From Magnetococcales bacterium WMHbin3 (GTDB taxonomy: Bacteria; Pseudomonadota; Magnetococcia; Magnetococcales; Magnetaquicoccaceae), in contig PDZX01000002.1 of assembly GCA_002753185.1 (NCBI GenBank), positions 81,241-145,240 on the forward strand: DNA of 64,000 bases, written 5' to 3'. How positions within the stretch are numbered: the first letter of the stretch is position 1; each line of letters begins with the position of its first letter. The notes beneath the pieces are model-generated. The model was not told the DNA's origin. It did no database searches and saw nothing but the letters and a program-made list of their open reading frames with translations. Both the position numbers and the translations under genes were made by a program. This document shows positions 16,796-25,558 of the stretch, in pieces.

Positions 16796-18082
16796 ATGGA
16801 AGCCCCTCTCGTTTCGGACCTGGCGCTCGTCGTGCAGCTGGTGCTGTTCGTCGTGTTGCTGGGGTGTTCGGCCTTTTTTTCGGGAAGCGAGGTCGCGCTC
16901 TTCTCCCTCAACCAGGTCCAGTTGGACCAGATGGCCAAGGAACACCATCCCCGTCTGGCGCTCATCCGCACCCTGCTGAAGGATCCCCGTGCCCTGATCG
17001 CCACCATCCTGATCGGCAACGAGCTGGTCAACGTGGCGGCCTCCAACATCTCCGCCACGCTGTTGATCCGTTTTCTCGGCGGCGAGGACAAGTGGTGGGT
17101 CAACATTTTTGTCATGCTGCCGATTCTGTTGTTGTTCGGCGAGATCACCCCCAAGACCATCGCGGTGCGCAACAGCATCATGGTGGCGGGTTTCGTCAGT
17201 CCCCCCCTGGCGCTCTTTCGGCGGATGATCACCCCGCTGCGCAAGGTGGTCGGGTGGATTTCCAATATTTTCATTACTTGGATGATCGGCGAGCAGAAGG
17301 CGAAACAGTCCACCATCACCGAGGAGATGGTGCGCAGCCTCGCCGAACAGGCCAGTCAGGACGGCGCCATCGACGCCGCAGAGCGCACCTACATCGACAA
17401 CATCTTCAACTTCGGCAACATTCGCGTGCGGGATGTCATGGTCCCCCGCGCCAAGATTTTCTTCCTGCCCAGATCCGCCGACTTCAACGAGACCATCCAG
17501 GCCTGCCGGCAGAGCGGCTATACCCGCATCCCGATCCATGACGGCCATCGGGACGACGTGGTGGGCATCCTCCATGTGCGCGACCTGATCAAGCATCTGC
17601 CGGAAGGGGGGAACGCCACCGTCAACCCGATGAGCCTGTTGCGCAAGCCCTATTTCGTGCCGGGCAACCGGTTGGTCTCCTCCCTGTTCCAGACCTTCAA
17701 GGAACGGAATCGCTCCATGGCCATGGTGGTGGACGAGTTCGGCGGCCTGATCGGCATGGTGACCATGCATGACCTGTTGGGGATCATCTTCGGGCCGCTG
17801 CATGGCGGTCGCAAGGAGGTCATGGCGGACGACGCCACGCCTTTGCCCAACGGTTGCTATCAATTTTCGGGGGTGATGCCCGTGGACGAGTGCGCCCAGT
17901 TGACCGGGTGCGTCTTTGCCGATGTCGATGCCGAGACCGTGGGCGGCATGCTGCTCGACAGGTTCGGGGAACTCCCGGAACCGGGCCGCAAGGTGACCGT
18001 GTCCGGTTGGGAGTTCACCGTGCAGGGGGTGGAAAACAATCGCATCACCGTCGTGAAGGCGTGTCGGAACGAGGAGCAATGA
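16796..18082 (+). CDS. CNNM/CBS/CorC-domain membrane protein (HlyC/CorC family), pair A first gene
   Basis: A 428-residue protein with an N-terminal DUF21/CNNM membrane domain (about 1-175; helices near 8-28, 95-115 and 130-150, and the family motif GEITPK), a CBS pair (about 195-320) and a C-terminal CorC_HlyC domain (about 335-420). AAGGAG precedes the ATG by seven bases. CNNM/CorB/CorC proteins are linked to Mg2+ and other divalent-cation efflux; old hemolysin names are misleading. It is followed three bases later by a second CNNM gene and then a PhoP/PhoQ-like pair. It has a PhoP-box-like promoter, so control by Mg2+ or envelope stress is a reasonable inference. A near-identical copy lies at 21563-22849. 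Confidence 0.9.
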   Translation: MEAPLVSDLALVVQLVLFVVLLGCSAFFSGSEVALFSLNQVQLDQMAKEHHPRLALIRTLLKDPRALIATILIGNELVNVAASNISATLLIRFLGGEDKWWVNIFVMLPILLLFGEITPKTIAVRNSIMVAGFVSPPLALFRRMITPLRKVVGWISNIFITWMIGEQKAKQSTITEEMVRSLAEQASQDGAIDAAERTYIDNIFNFGNIRVRDVMVPRAKIFFLPRSADFNETIQACRQSGYTRIPIHDGHRDDVVGILHVRDLIKHLPEGGNATVNPMSLLRKPYFVPGNRLVSSLFQTFKERNRSMAMVVDEFGGLIGMVTMHDLLGIIFGPLHGGRKEVMADDATPLPNGCYQFSGVMPVDECAQLTGCVFADVDAETVGGMLLDRFGELPEPGRKVTVSGWEFTVQGVENNRITVVKACRNEEQ

Positions 18083-18085
18083 GCC

Positions 18086-19381
18086 ATGGACATCTGGATG
18101 ATCCCCCCGTTGATCGTGTTGTGTCTGTTGGTCGAAGCCTTCTATGCCGGATCCGAGATCGCGGTGGTGAGCGCCGACCGTCTGAAATTGCGCCATATGG
18201 CGGCCAAGGGGTCCCATGGCGCGCAATTGGCCATGGACATGCTGCGCCAGCCGGAACACCTGTTGACCACCACCCTGGTGGGCATCAACATCGCCATCGT
18301 CACCAACTCCTCGCTCTCCGCTGTCTTCGCCATCGAGGTGTTGGGGAAGGAGAACGCCTGGATCGGCATCCTGATCTCCGCGCCGCTGATCTGGGTGTTC
18401 GGCGAGATCGTGCCCAAGAGCGTCTTTCAGCAAAAGGCCGATGTGCTGGCCCCGCGCATCATCTATGTCCTCAAGGTTTCTTCCTGGCTCTTCTATCCGC
18501 TGATCGTGATTTTTACCTTGTTCTTCAAGGTGATCACCTTCTTTTTCGGCGGCAGTGTCAAGAAAAATCCCCTCTGCCTGCGCGAGGAGATCGATCTGGT
18601 CTTGCAGATGAAGACCCATGAAACCGACATCCTCCCCATGGAAAAGAGCATGATCCGGCGTCTCTTCAATTTCGGCGAGACCCAGGTGCGGGACATCATG
18701 GTCCCGCTGATCGATCTGCGCACCCTGGATCGCAACGCCACCGTCGGCCTGGCCCTGCGCCAATCCGGCGAGCACTCCCATCTGCTGCTGCCGGTCCATG
18801 CCGGACGGGTGGACAACATTACCGGCTATGTCAACGCCATGGAGCTGCTCGGCGTGCCGGCGCAGGAGTCCATCAGGCCGTTCATCCGGTCGGTGCGCTA
18901 CATCCCCGGATCGCAGAGCATCGAAGAGTTGCTGGCGGCCTTTCAGAAGAACGAAGAGCAACTGGCCATGGTGGTGGACGAGTTCGGCGGCTGCGAGGGG
19001 ATGGTCACCCTGGAGGACATCCTGGAACGGGTGGTCGGCGACATGCGCGACGAATACGACGCCGGAGAGAAAGTGACCACCTGGTGGCAAGTCAAGGAGC
19101 CGGGGACATGGGTGGTCAATCCGCGCATCCGCCTGGTGGCCCTGCGGGACGAACTGGGCATCTCCCTGCCGGATGGCAACTACGAGACCTTGGGCGGATT
19201 CCTGCTCGATCATTTCCGTGAGATCCCCAGCCAGGGCGCCAGCGTGACCAGGGAAGGGTTCACCTTCATGGTCACCAAGGCGGGCCAGCACTCCATCCGG
19301 GAGGTGGAGATCCACATGCCGGTCGCGCCGGCCGCCACCGAGGAGGAGGATCCGGTCTTGCATGCGCATCCTGATCATTGA
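18086..19381 (+). CDS. CNNM/CBS/CorC-domain membrane protein, pair A second gene
   Basis: A 431-residue paralogue of the preceding gene with the same order: CNNM membrane domain (GEIVPK motif near residue 110), a CBS pair containing VRDIMVPLIDLRTL, and a CorC_HlyC C-terminus. It has a more acidic, His-containing tail (EEEDPVLHAHPDH). The pairing of two different CNNM proteins suggests a heteromeric transporter, as proposed for other tandem CNNM genes; that is inference. Its last 20 bases overlap the start of the response regulator, which implies translational coupling. A close copy lies at 22853-24148. Confidence 0.9.
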   Translation: MDIWMIPPLIVLCLLVEAFYAGSEIAVVSADRLKLRHMAAKGSHGAQLAMDMLRQPEHLLTTTLVGINIAIVTNSSLSAVFAIEVLGKENAWIGILISAPLIWVFGEIVPKSVFQQKADVLAPRIIYVLKVSSWLFYPLIVIFTLFFKVITFFFGGSVKKNPLCLREEIDLVLQMKTHETDILPMEKSMIRRLFNFGETQVRDIMVPLIDLRTLDRNATVGLALRQSGEHSHLLLPVHAGRVDNITGYVNAMELLGVPAQESIRPFIRSVRYIPGSQSIEELLAAFQKNEEQLAMVVDEFGGCEGMVTLEDILERVVGDMRDEYDAGEKVTTWWQVKEPGTWVVNPRIRLVALRDELGISLPDGNYETLGGFLLDHFREIPSQGASVTREGFTFMVTKAGQHSIREVEIHMPVAPAATEEEDPVLHAHPDH

Positions 19382-20033
19382 GGACGATCCGGTCCTGATC
19401 CAACATCTGAAACGCAAATGCGAGGCGGCCGGTTTTGCGGTGGACACGACCCGCCATGGCCTGGAGGGGGAGGTCATGGCGCGTGACATCGTCTATCACG
19501 CGGTGATCCTCGACCTGGGGCTGCCGGATCAGTCGGGTTTGACGGTGTTGCGCAACTGGCGGCGCGCCCGCAACCCGGTGCCGGTGATCGTGCTGACCGC
19601 GCGCAACACCTGGCAGGAACGGGTGGAAGGGATCGAGGCCGGCGCGGACGATTATCTGGGCAAACCCTTTCATATCGAGGAACTGTTGGCCAGGCTCAAG
19701 GCGTTGATCCTGCGCTGCCATTCCCGTTTTCAGGGCGTGCTCACCGTGGGGGGCTACACCCTGAGCGAGGAACAACAGGCGGTGTTCCCCCCGGCTGGCG
19801 GGCAGGTGGCCTTGACCGCCATGGAGTTCCGGCTGCTGCGGGTCTTCATGCTCGCGCCCGCCCGCATCCACTCCAAGGAGTCGCTGATGAACGCGATCTA
19901 CGATTACGACAAGACGCTGGATCACAATGTCATCGAGGTCTACGTCAACCATTTGCGCAAAAAACTGGGAAAAGAGATCATTCGCACCCTGCGTTGGCAG
20001 GGGTATCGGTTCACCCCCGGAGAAGAGGGATGA
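19362..20033 (+). CDS. OmpR/PhoP-family response regulator
   Basis: A 223-residue regulator: receiver domain (about 1-118) with acidic pair ED/D at 7-9, phospho-acceptor D51 in VILDLGLPD, Thr of LTARN and Lys of GKPF; winged-helix DNA-binding domain (about 125-218) with the RTLRWQGYRF motif. The start ATG lies inside the end of the CNNM gene. It is followed by a PhoQ-like kinase with an ATGA overlap. OmpR-family regulators bind 11-bp-spaced direct repeats, which fits the boxes found upstream of the CNNM operons. A paralogous regulator lies at 28207-28884, so which one binds the boxes is unresolved. Confidence 0.92.
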   Translation: MRILIIEDDPVLIQHLKRKCEAAGFAVDTTRHGLEGEVMARDIVYHAVILDLGLPDQSGLTVLRNWRRARNPVPVIVLTARNTWQERVEGIEAGADDYLGKPFHIEELLARLKALILRCHSRFQGVLTVGGYTLSEEQQAVFPPAGGQVALTAMEFRLLRVFMLAPARIHSKESLMNAIYDYDKTLDHNVIEVYVNHLRKKLGKEIIRTLRWQGYRFTPGEEG

Positions 20034-21388
20034 TCCGGAGCGGTTCCATCAAGAGCCGCCTGCTGGCCACGCTGGTGGTCGGCCTGCTGGCGATGTTCGT
20101 CCTGTTGTGGCTGGTGGTGAGCGGCGCCCTGCGCGAGTTGACCGCCAATTATCTGGAGGATCGCCTGGACCAGGAGATGGCCAGCATCCTGGCGGAACTG
20201 GCCCTGGACGACAAGGATGTCATCACCCTGGACGGCGGGCATGTTGATGCTTTGTTTCATTTTGCTTTTTCCGGATATTATTATCAGATGACCCTGCATG
20301 GCGGGGGCGAGTCGCAAACCCTGCGCTCCCGCTCCCTGGGGTCGTTCACCCTCGACTTTCCCGCCGTGCCCGTGGGGGAGAGGGTGCGTGTTTTCTCCAA
20401 AGGGCCGAGGAACGAGAAGCTGATCACCCTGGTGCGCACGATCCCCTTGCGGGAGCGGCAGTTGACCGTGGCCGTGGCCGAGGACCTCACCCCCATCGAT
20501 GAGGATCTGGATCGTTTTCTTTTTATCTATAGTATTATTTCGTTGGTTTTTCTGGTGCTGTTGGCGCTGATTCACGTCGTGGCGGTGCGGCGGGCGATGC
20601 ACCCCATGGAGCGGATTCACCAGGCCGTCATGCAACTGGAAATGGGTCAGATCGGCAAGCTTCCGGATGACGTTCCGGACGAGATGAAGAAAATTGTCGG
20701 ACAGATCAATCACCTGCTGCAAAAGACCGAGCAGCGCCTGGTGCGCTCCCGGACCACCATCACCAATCTCGCCCACGCCATGAAGAGTCCGCTGGCGGCC
20801 TTGTTTCAGATCGTCCATCATCCGACCTTAGGCGCGGATGAGCCTCTGCGTCAGGAGATCGAGGGGCGTCTCGAGCATCTCCACGAGCTGATCGAACGGG
20901 AGTTGCGGCGGGCGCGTCTGGCGGATCATCCCCTGTCCGGGATGTTTTTTTTGCCAGAGCAGTCTTTGGGCAACCTGGCGCGCACCCTGAACACCATCCA
21001 TTTCCGGAGGAAGATCGAGGTGGAGCTGGATTTTCCCGCCGGGATGCTGCTGCCCTTCGACCGGGAGGACATGATGGAGATGTTCGGCAATCTGCTGGAC
21101 AACGCCTTCAAGTGGGCGCAAGCCCGGATTCGGGTCACGTTGCGCGAGGCGCCTGGCGAGGTGCTCATCCTGGTGGAGGACGACGGACCCGGCGTCCAGC
21201 CGGAGGAAAGGGAAATGCTGACCGCGCGGGGCGTGCGGCTGGACGAATCCCGCTCCGGCCACGGGCTGGGCCTGGCCATTGTCCGCGAGACTGTCGAGCA
21301 TTACGTGGGGAGCATGGCCTTGGGCCGATCCCCGGATCTGGGCGGCTTCCGGGTCGAGATCCGTCTGCCGACCGGCGCCGGCAGGTAG
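20030..21388 (+). CDS. PhoQ-like sensor histidine kinase
   Basis: A 452-residue kinase. The ATG at 20030 overlaps the regulator stop as ATGA and gives the expected start MIRSGSIKSRLL followed by a membrane helix (about 12-32), an extracytoplasmic sensor (33-160), a second helix (about 162-186) and HAMP-like linker. The dimerisation motif NLAHAMKSPLAALF has the phospho-histidine at about 249 and resembles the PhoQ H-box rather than the common SHELRTPL form. The ATPase domain (about 335-450) has the NAFKWA N-box, DDGPGV G1 box and GHGLGLAIV G2 box. Its closest relative here is the kinase at 26909-28210. Confidence 0.9.
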   Translation: MIRSGSIKSRLLATLVVGLLAMFVLLWLVVSGALRELTANYLEDRLDQEMASILAELALDDKDVITLDGGHVDALFHFAFSGYYYQMTLHGGGESQTLRSRSLGSFTLDFPAVPVGERVRVFSKGPRNEKLITLVRTIPLRERQLTVAVAEDLTPIDEDLDRFLFIYSIISLVFLVLLALIHVVAVRRAMHPMERIHQAVMQLEMGQIGKLPDDVPDEMKKIVGQINHLLQKTEQRLVRSRTTITNLAHAMKSPLAALFQIVHHPTLGADEPLRQEIEGRLEHLHELIERELRRARLADHPLSGMFFLPEQSLGNLARTLNTIHFRRKIEVELDFPAGMLLPFDREDMMEMFGNLLDNAFKWAQARIRVTLREAPGEVLILVEDDGPGVQPEEREMLTARGVRLDESRSGHGLGLAIVRETVEHYVGSMALGRSPDLGGFRVEIRLPTGAGR

Positions 21389-21485
21389 TATCGAGGTGGT
21401 TTGTGTTTGTGATGGATCCTTCATTTTGGCATAGCCTGTTGCATTCAAGCGGAATGAAATGCGCTTCTGCAAAAAACGCATTGTC

Positions 21486-21517
21486 TTCAGATTGATTTAA
21501 GCTGGCTCGGCTAGATT
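21486..21517 (+). promoter_or_regulatory. PhoP/PmrA-box-like promoter of CNNM operon B
   Basis: Half-sites TTCAGATTGAT (21486-21496) and TTAAGCTGGCT (21497-21507), then TAGATT (21512-21517) starting 15 bases after the second half-site starts. It is the duplicated counterpart of 16718-16749; the box has kept its period although several bases have drifted, which suggests it is still functional. Confidence 0.68.
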
Positions 21518-21562
21518 AAGTGAAACTGAAAACATCCATTTCACTTTGTAGAAGGAGTCATC

Positions 21563-22849
21563 ATGGAAGCCCCCCTTGTTTCGGACCTGGCGCTCGTCGT
21601 GCAGCTGGTGCTGTTCGTCGTGTTGCTGGGGTGCTCGGCCTTTTTTTCGGGAAGCGAGGTCGCGCTCTTCTCCCTCAACCAGGTCCAGTTGGACCAGATG
21701 GCCAAGGAACACCATCCCCGTCTGGCGCTCATCCGTACCCTGCTGAAGGACCCCCGTGCCCTGATCGCCACCATCCTGATCGGCAACGAGCTGGTCAACG
21801 TGGCGGCCTCCAACATCTCCGCCACGCTGTTGATCCATTTTCTCGGCGGCGAGGACAAGTGGTGGGTCAATATTTTCGTCATGCTGCCGATTTTGTTGTT
21901 GTTCGGCGAGATCACCCCCAAGACCATCGCGGTGCGCAACAGCATCATGGTGGCGGGCTTCGTCAGTCCCCCTCTGGCGCTCTTCCGGCGGATGATCACC
22001 CCGCTGCGCAAGGTGGTCGGGTGGATTTCCAATATTTTTATCACCTGGATGATCGGCGAGCAGAAGGCGAAACAGGCCACCATCACCGAGGAGATGGTGC
22101 GCAGCCTCGCCGCACAGGCCAGTCAGGACGGCGCCATCGACGCTGCGGAGCGCACCTATATCGACAACATCTTCCAATTTGGCAATCTCCGCGTGCGGGA
22201 TGTCATGGTTCCCCGCGCCAAGATCTTCTTCCTGCCCCGGACCACGGACATCAACGAGGCCATCCAGGCCTGCCGGCAGGCCCGCGTCACCCGCATCCCG
22301 ATCCATGACGGCCACCGGGACGATGTGGTCGGCATCCTCCATGTGCGCGACCTGATCAAGCATCTTCCGGAAGGGGGCAATGTCGCCATCAACCCGATGA
22401 CCTTGCTGCGCAAGCCCTATTTCGTTGCGGGCAACCGGCTGGTCTCCTCCCTGTTCCAGACCTTCAAGGAACGGAATCTTTCCATGGCCCTGGTGGTGGA
22501 CGAGTTCGGCGGCCTGATCGGCATGGTGACCATGTATGACCTGTTGGCGATCATCTTCGGTTCGTTGCATGGCGACCGGCAGGAGGTTGTCGCGGACGAC
22601 GCCAAACCCATGTCCGATGGTTGCTATCAACTGCAAGGGGTGATGCCGGTGGAAGAGTGCGCCCGGTTGACCGGGTGCCTCTTTTCCGATGTCGATGCCG
22701 AGACCGTGGGCGGCATGCTGCTCGACAGGTTCGGGGAACTCCCGGAACCGGGCCGCAAGGTGACCGTGTCGGGTTGGGAGTTCACCGTGCAGGGGGTGGA
22801 AAACAATCGCATCACCACTGTCAAGGCGTGCCGGAACGAGGAGCAATGA
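21563..22849 (+). CDS. CNNM/CBS/CorC-domain membrane protein, pair B first gene
   Basis: A 428-residue duplicate of the gene at 16796-18082, with the same CNNM domain, CBS pair and CorC_HlyC domain and an AAGGAG ribosome site. The membrane domain is almost unchanged between copies. The differences cluster in the CBS and CorC domains (for example IQACRQARVTR here against IQACRQSGYTR), hinting that the ligand-sensing part is diverging while transport is conserved. It has its own copy of the PhoP-box-like promoter and is three bases from the second gene. Confidence 0.9.
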   Translation: MEAPLVSDLALVVQLVLFVVLLGCSAFFSGSEVALFSLNQVQLDQMAKEHHPRLALIRTLLKDPRALIATILIGNELVNVAASNISATLLIHFLGGEDKWWVNIFVMLPILLLFGEITPKTIAVRNSIMVAGFVSPPLALFRRMITPLRKVVGWISNIFITWMIGEQKAKQATITEEMVRSLAAQASQDGAIDAAERTYIDNIFQFGNLRVRDVMVPRAKIFFLPRTTDINEAIQACRQARVTRIPIHDGHRDDVVGILHVRDLIKHLPEGGNVAINPMTLLRKPYFVAGNRLVSSLFQTFKERNLSMALVVDEFGGLIGMVTMYDLLAIIFGSLHGDRQEVVADDAKPMSDGCYQLQGVMPVEECARLTGCLFSDVDAETVGGMLLDRFGELPEPGRKVTVSGWEFTVQGVENNRITTVKACRNEEQ

Positions 22850-22852
22850 GCC

Positions 22853-24148
22853 ATGGAAATCTGGATGATTCCCCCGATGATCATGTTGTGCCTGTTGGTG
22901 GAGGCCTTCTATGCCGGATCCGAGATCGCGGTGGTGAGCGCCGACCGTCTGAAACTGCGCCATATGGCGGCCAAGGGGTCCCATGGCGCGCAACTGGCCA
23001 TGGACATGCTGCGCAAGCCGGAGCACCTGTTGACCACCACCCTGGTGGGCATCAACATCGCCATCGTCACCAACTCCTCGCTCTCCGCGCTCTTCGCCAT
23101 CGAGGTGTTGGGGAAGGAGAACGCCTGGATCGGCATCCTGATCTCCGCGCCGCTGATCTGGGTGTTCGGCGAGATCGTGCCCAAGAGCGTCTTTCAGCAA
23201 AAGGCCGACGTGCTGGCCCCGCGCATCATCTATGTCCTCAAGGTCTCCTCATGGCTCTTCTATCCGCTGATCGTTGTTTTTACCTTGTTCTTCAAGGTGA
23301 TCACTTTCTTTTTTGGCGGAGGCGCCAAGAAAAATCCCCTCTGCCTGCGCGAGGAGATCGACCTGGTCTTGCAGATTAAGGCCCATGAAACCGACATCCT
23401 TCCCATGGAAAAGAGCATGATCCGGCGTCTCTTCAATTTCGGCGAGACCCAGGTGCGGGATATCATGGTCCCGCTGATCGATCTGCGCACCCTGGATCGC
23501 AACGCCACCGTCGGCCTGGCCCTGCGCCATTCCGGCGAGCACTCCCATCTGGTGATGCCGGTCCATGCCGGACGGGTGGACAACATTACCGGCTATGTCA
23601 ATGCCATGGACCTGCTCGGCGTGCCGGCGCAGGAGTCCATCAAAACGTTCATCCGGCAGGTCCGCTTCATCCCCGGATCACAGAGCATCGAGGAGTTGCT
23701 GGCCACCTTTCAGAAGAACGGGGAGCAACTGGCCATGGTGGTGGACGAGTTCGGCGGTTGCGAGGGGATGGTCACCCTGGAGGACATCCTGGAACGGGTG
23801 GTCGGCGACATGCGCGACGAATACGACGTGGGAGAGAAAGTGACCACCTGGTGGCAACTCAAGGAGCCTGGAATATGGGCGGTCAATCCGCGCATCCGGC
23901 TGGTGGCCCTGCGAGACGAGTTGGGCATCTCCCTACCGGATGGCAATTACGAGACTTTGGGCGGATTCCTGCTCGATCATTTCCGTGAGATCCCCAGCCA
24001 GGGCGCCAGCATGACCAGGGAAGGGGTGACCTTCACGGTCACCAAGGCGGGCCAGCACTCCATCCGGGAGGTGGAGATCCGCATGCTGGCCGCGCCCGCC
24101 ACCGAGGAGGAAGAGGATCCGGCCTTGCATGCGCATCCTGGTCATTGA
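22853..24148 (+). CDS. CNNM/CBS/CorC-domain membrane protein, pair B second gene
   Basis: A 431-residue duplicate of the gene at 18086-19381 with the same domain order. The C-terminal tail differs slightly (EEEEDPALHAHPGH). Unlike copy A it is not followed by a regulator: only a short stub of that gene remains, overlapping the end of this one, and a strong terminator follows immediately. The pair is therefore a free-standing transport operon likely controlled in trans by one of the two PhoP/PhoQ-like systems. Confidence 0.9.
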   Translation: MEIWMIPPMIMLCLLVEAFYAGSEIAVVSADRLKLRHMAAKGSHGAQLAMDMLRKPEHLLTTTLVGINIAIVTNSSLSALFAIEVLGKENAWIGILISAPLIWVFGEIVPKSVFQQKADVLAPRIIYVLKVSSWLFYPLIVVFTLFFKVITFFFGGGAKKNPLCLREEIDLVLQIKAHETDILPMEKSMIRRLFNFGETQVRDIMVPLIDLRTLDRNATVGLALRHSGEHSHLVMPVHAGRVDNITGYVNAMDLLGVPAQESIKTFIRQVRFIPGSQSIEELLATFQKNGEQLAMVVDEFGGCEGMVTLEDILERVVGDMRDEYDVGEKVTTWWQLKEPGIWAVNPRIRLVALRDELGISLPDGNYETLGGFLLDHFREIPSQGASMTREGVTFTVTKAGQHSIREVEIRMLAAPATEEEEDPALHAHPGH

Positions 24149-24209
24149 GGACGGGCAGGGGACCGGTTCGGTGAACCGGTCCCCTGCCTGTTTTGGCGTC
24201 AGGCGGTGA
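24129..24209 (+). pseudogene. Truncated response-regulator start left by the CNNM duplication
   Basis: The frame begins MRILVIED, matching MRILIIED of the regulator at 19362, then runs through the terminator hairpin to a TGA at 24207-24209 (26 codons). It lacks the phospho-acceptor and DNA-binding regions and cannot be a regulator. Confidence 0.75.
24154..24194 (+). terminator. Strong Rho-independent terminator of CNNM operon B
   Basis: A perfect 16-bp stem (GGCAGGGGACCGGTTC at 24154-24169 and its complement at 24173-24188) with a three-base loop is followed by TGTTTT. The T-run is on the plus strand, so it mainly ends the CNNM transcript. The minus-strand terC gene ends five bases beyond, and the hairpin may also stop that transcript, though without a T-run. 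Confidence 0.88.
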
Positions 24210-24819
24210 CCACCTGCAGGTAGCCGCGATAGATCATTTCGATCGCAACATAGGTGATAATGGCGAGGCCGACCCAGGCGATCCAGCGTTGTTTATGGAT
24301 CATTTGGGCGATGTAGTTGGCGGCGAACGCCATCATGATGATGGCGAGCACGAGGCCGGCCATCATGATGACGGGGTGATCCTTGGCGGCTCCGGCCACG
24401 GCCAGGACATTGTCCAGGGACATGGAGAGGTCCGCCATGGCCACTTGCCAGACAGCGGCCGTCACGGTCTTGGGGTTGGCGGAGGCGCCTTGCGCCATGG
24501 CCTCTTCCGGCGTGACCTCGTCCTGGCCGTGGGTACGCAGTTCCCGGAACATCTGCCAGGCCACGAACAGCAGCAGCAGGCCGCCGGCCAGGGTCAGGCC
24601 GATGATTTGCAGCAATTGGGTCGTGACCAGGGCAAAGAGGATGCGCAACACTATGGCGGCGGCGGTGCCCCAGAACACCACGCGTTTGCGTTGTTCGGCA
24701 GGGACGGAAGCGGCGGCCATCCCCACGACAATGGCATTGTCGCCCGCCAGCACCAGGTCGATGAACACCACTTGCACGAAGGCCGTCAATTGACTCATCA
24801 GTTCCGGATTCGGTTCCAT
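24199..24819 (-). CDS. TerC/YjbE-family integral membrane protein
   Basis: A 206-residue protein with about seven hydrophobic segments and the TerC signature acidic motifs in membrane helices: DLVLAGDNAIVVGMA near residue 21 and DLSMSLDNVLAVAGA near 130. Length and sequence fit the shorter YjbE branch of TerC rather than the Alx branch. TerC-family proteins export metal ions, notably Mn2+, and support insertion or metalation of exported proteins. AAGG lies seven bases before the ATG. It is the last gene of the terZ-terD-dedA-terC operon and converges on the CNNM B operon. Confidence 0.88.
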   Translation of the reverse strand: MEPNPELMSQLTAFVQVVFIDLVLAGDNAIVVGMAAASVPAEQRKRVVFWGTAAAIVLRILFALVTTQLLQIIGLTLAGGLLLLFVAWQMFRELRTHGQDEVTPEEAMAQGASANPKTVTAAVWQVAMADLSMSLDNVLAVAGAAKDHPVIMMAGLVLAIIMMAFAANYIAQMIHKQRWIAWVGLAIITYVAIEMIYRGYLQVVTA

Positions 24820-24884
24820 GTCAAAACCTTTTGGGTTGCATTGATGGTTGGGAAGAGGTCACGTCGGCAGCGCCATGGCTCAGG

Positions 24885-25478
24885 CTACGTTGGCCCGGAG
24901 GACTCGGCGACGGTGGGCTTGTTGCGGGACTGGCTGTACAGGTAGATGCCTACCACCAGGAGCACCATCCCCGCCAGAATGTGCATTTTATACTCTTCCA
25001 GCCACTGTTCCATGACCTTGCCCAGAAAATAGCCTCCCATGATGAAGGTGGCGGCCCACAGCGAAGAGGCGATAAAATTGAGTACCAGAAAGCGCAAAGG
25101 CCTGGTGCCGCTCACGCCGACGATGAACGGACTGACATTGCGTACCCCATAGATGAAGCGATAGGACATGATGAAGGCGACTTCGCCCTTGCGCAGCAAC
25201 TCGAATCCCCGTTGTGCCTTGCTGGCCAGTTTGGGACGGTTGGCCAGAAACGGCGTGCCGTAGAAGCGACCCAGATAATAGAAGAGTTGATCCCCGGCCA
25301 TGGTGCCCGTGGTGGCGCATATCCCCAGCAGGGGTAGATGGATGGCCAGGGCGCCGGTGGCAGCCAGGGCGCTGACGACGAGGACCACGGTCTCCCCCTC
25401 GAAGAAGGTCCACACCAGAACCAGCGGGTAGATCAGATAGCCATGTTCCGTGGCGAAGTTGGTGACGAATTGCTCCAT
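24885..25478 (-). CDS. DedA-family membrane protein
   Basis: A 197-residue protein (starting MEQFVTNFATEHGYLIYP) with the DedA/SNARE-associated core: FEGE near residue 29, a GDQLFYYLGRFYG segment near 65, and the conserved R...GVRNVSPFIVG region near 115. DedA proteins include polyprenyl-phosphate and phospholipid flippases. I chose 25478; an in-frame ATG at 25499 adds seven residues and is possible because the AGGGG site lies 12 bases from the chosen start. It lies between terD and terC in the same operon; DedA/TerC pairs recur in Ter-type stress loci. Confidence 0.85.
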   Translation of the reverse strand: MEQFVTNFATEHGYLIYPLVLVWTFFEGETVVLVVSALAATGALAIHLPLLGICATTGTMAGDQLFYYLGRFYGTPFLANRPKLASKAQRGFELLRKGEVAFIMSYRFIYGVRNVSPFIVGVSGTRPLRFLVLNFIASSLWAATFIMGGYFLGKVMEQWLEEYKMHILAGMVLLVVGIYLYSQSRNKPTVAESSGPT

Positions 25479-25558
25479 GGTGGTGCCAATCCCCTGCATC
25501 CGATTTTCTTGAAATGGGTGTTTCGCCCCCCCCAGGGAGAGCGAAACACCCCGCCGAT

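Larger units (their letters stand above)
16704..19386 (+). repeat. 2.68-kb duplicated segment, copy A (promoter, two CNNM genes, start of regulator gene)
   Basis: This segment matches 21472-24153 at an offset of 4767-4768 bases. It starts at AAAAACGCAT upstream of the promoter box, covers both CNNM genes and ends eight codons into the response-regulator gene. Protein copies are the same lengths (428 and 431 residues) and mostly identical by eye. Copy A continues into an intact regulator and kinase, so it is the likelier parent arrangement. Confidence 0.9.
21472..24153 (+). repeat. 2.68-kb duplicated segment, copy B, ending in a regulator-gene stub
   Basis: Copy of 16704-19386. The match includes the promoter box and continues past the second CNNM stop to the first eight codons of the regulator gene (24129-24152, MRILVIED), where it ends abruptly and a terminator begins. 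The kinase and the rest of the regulator were not duplicated or were lost. Confidence 0.9.

Noticed and set aside
24154..24188. Perfect palindrome considered as an attachment or recombination site
   Set aside because: The stem, three-base loop and following T-run fit an ordinary terminator at the end of an operon.
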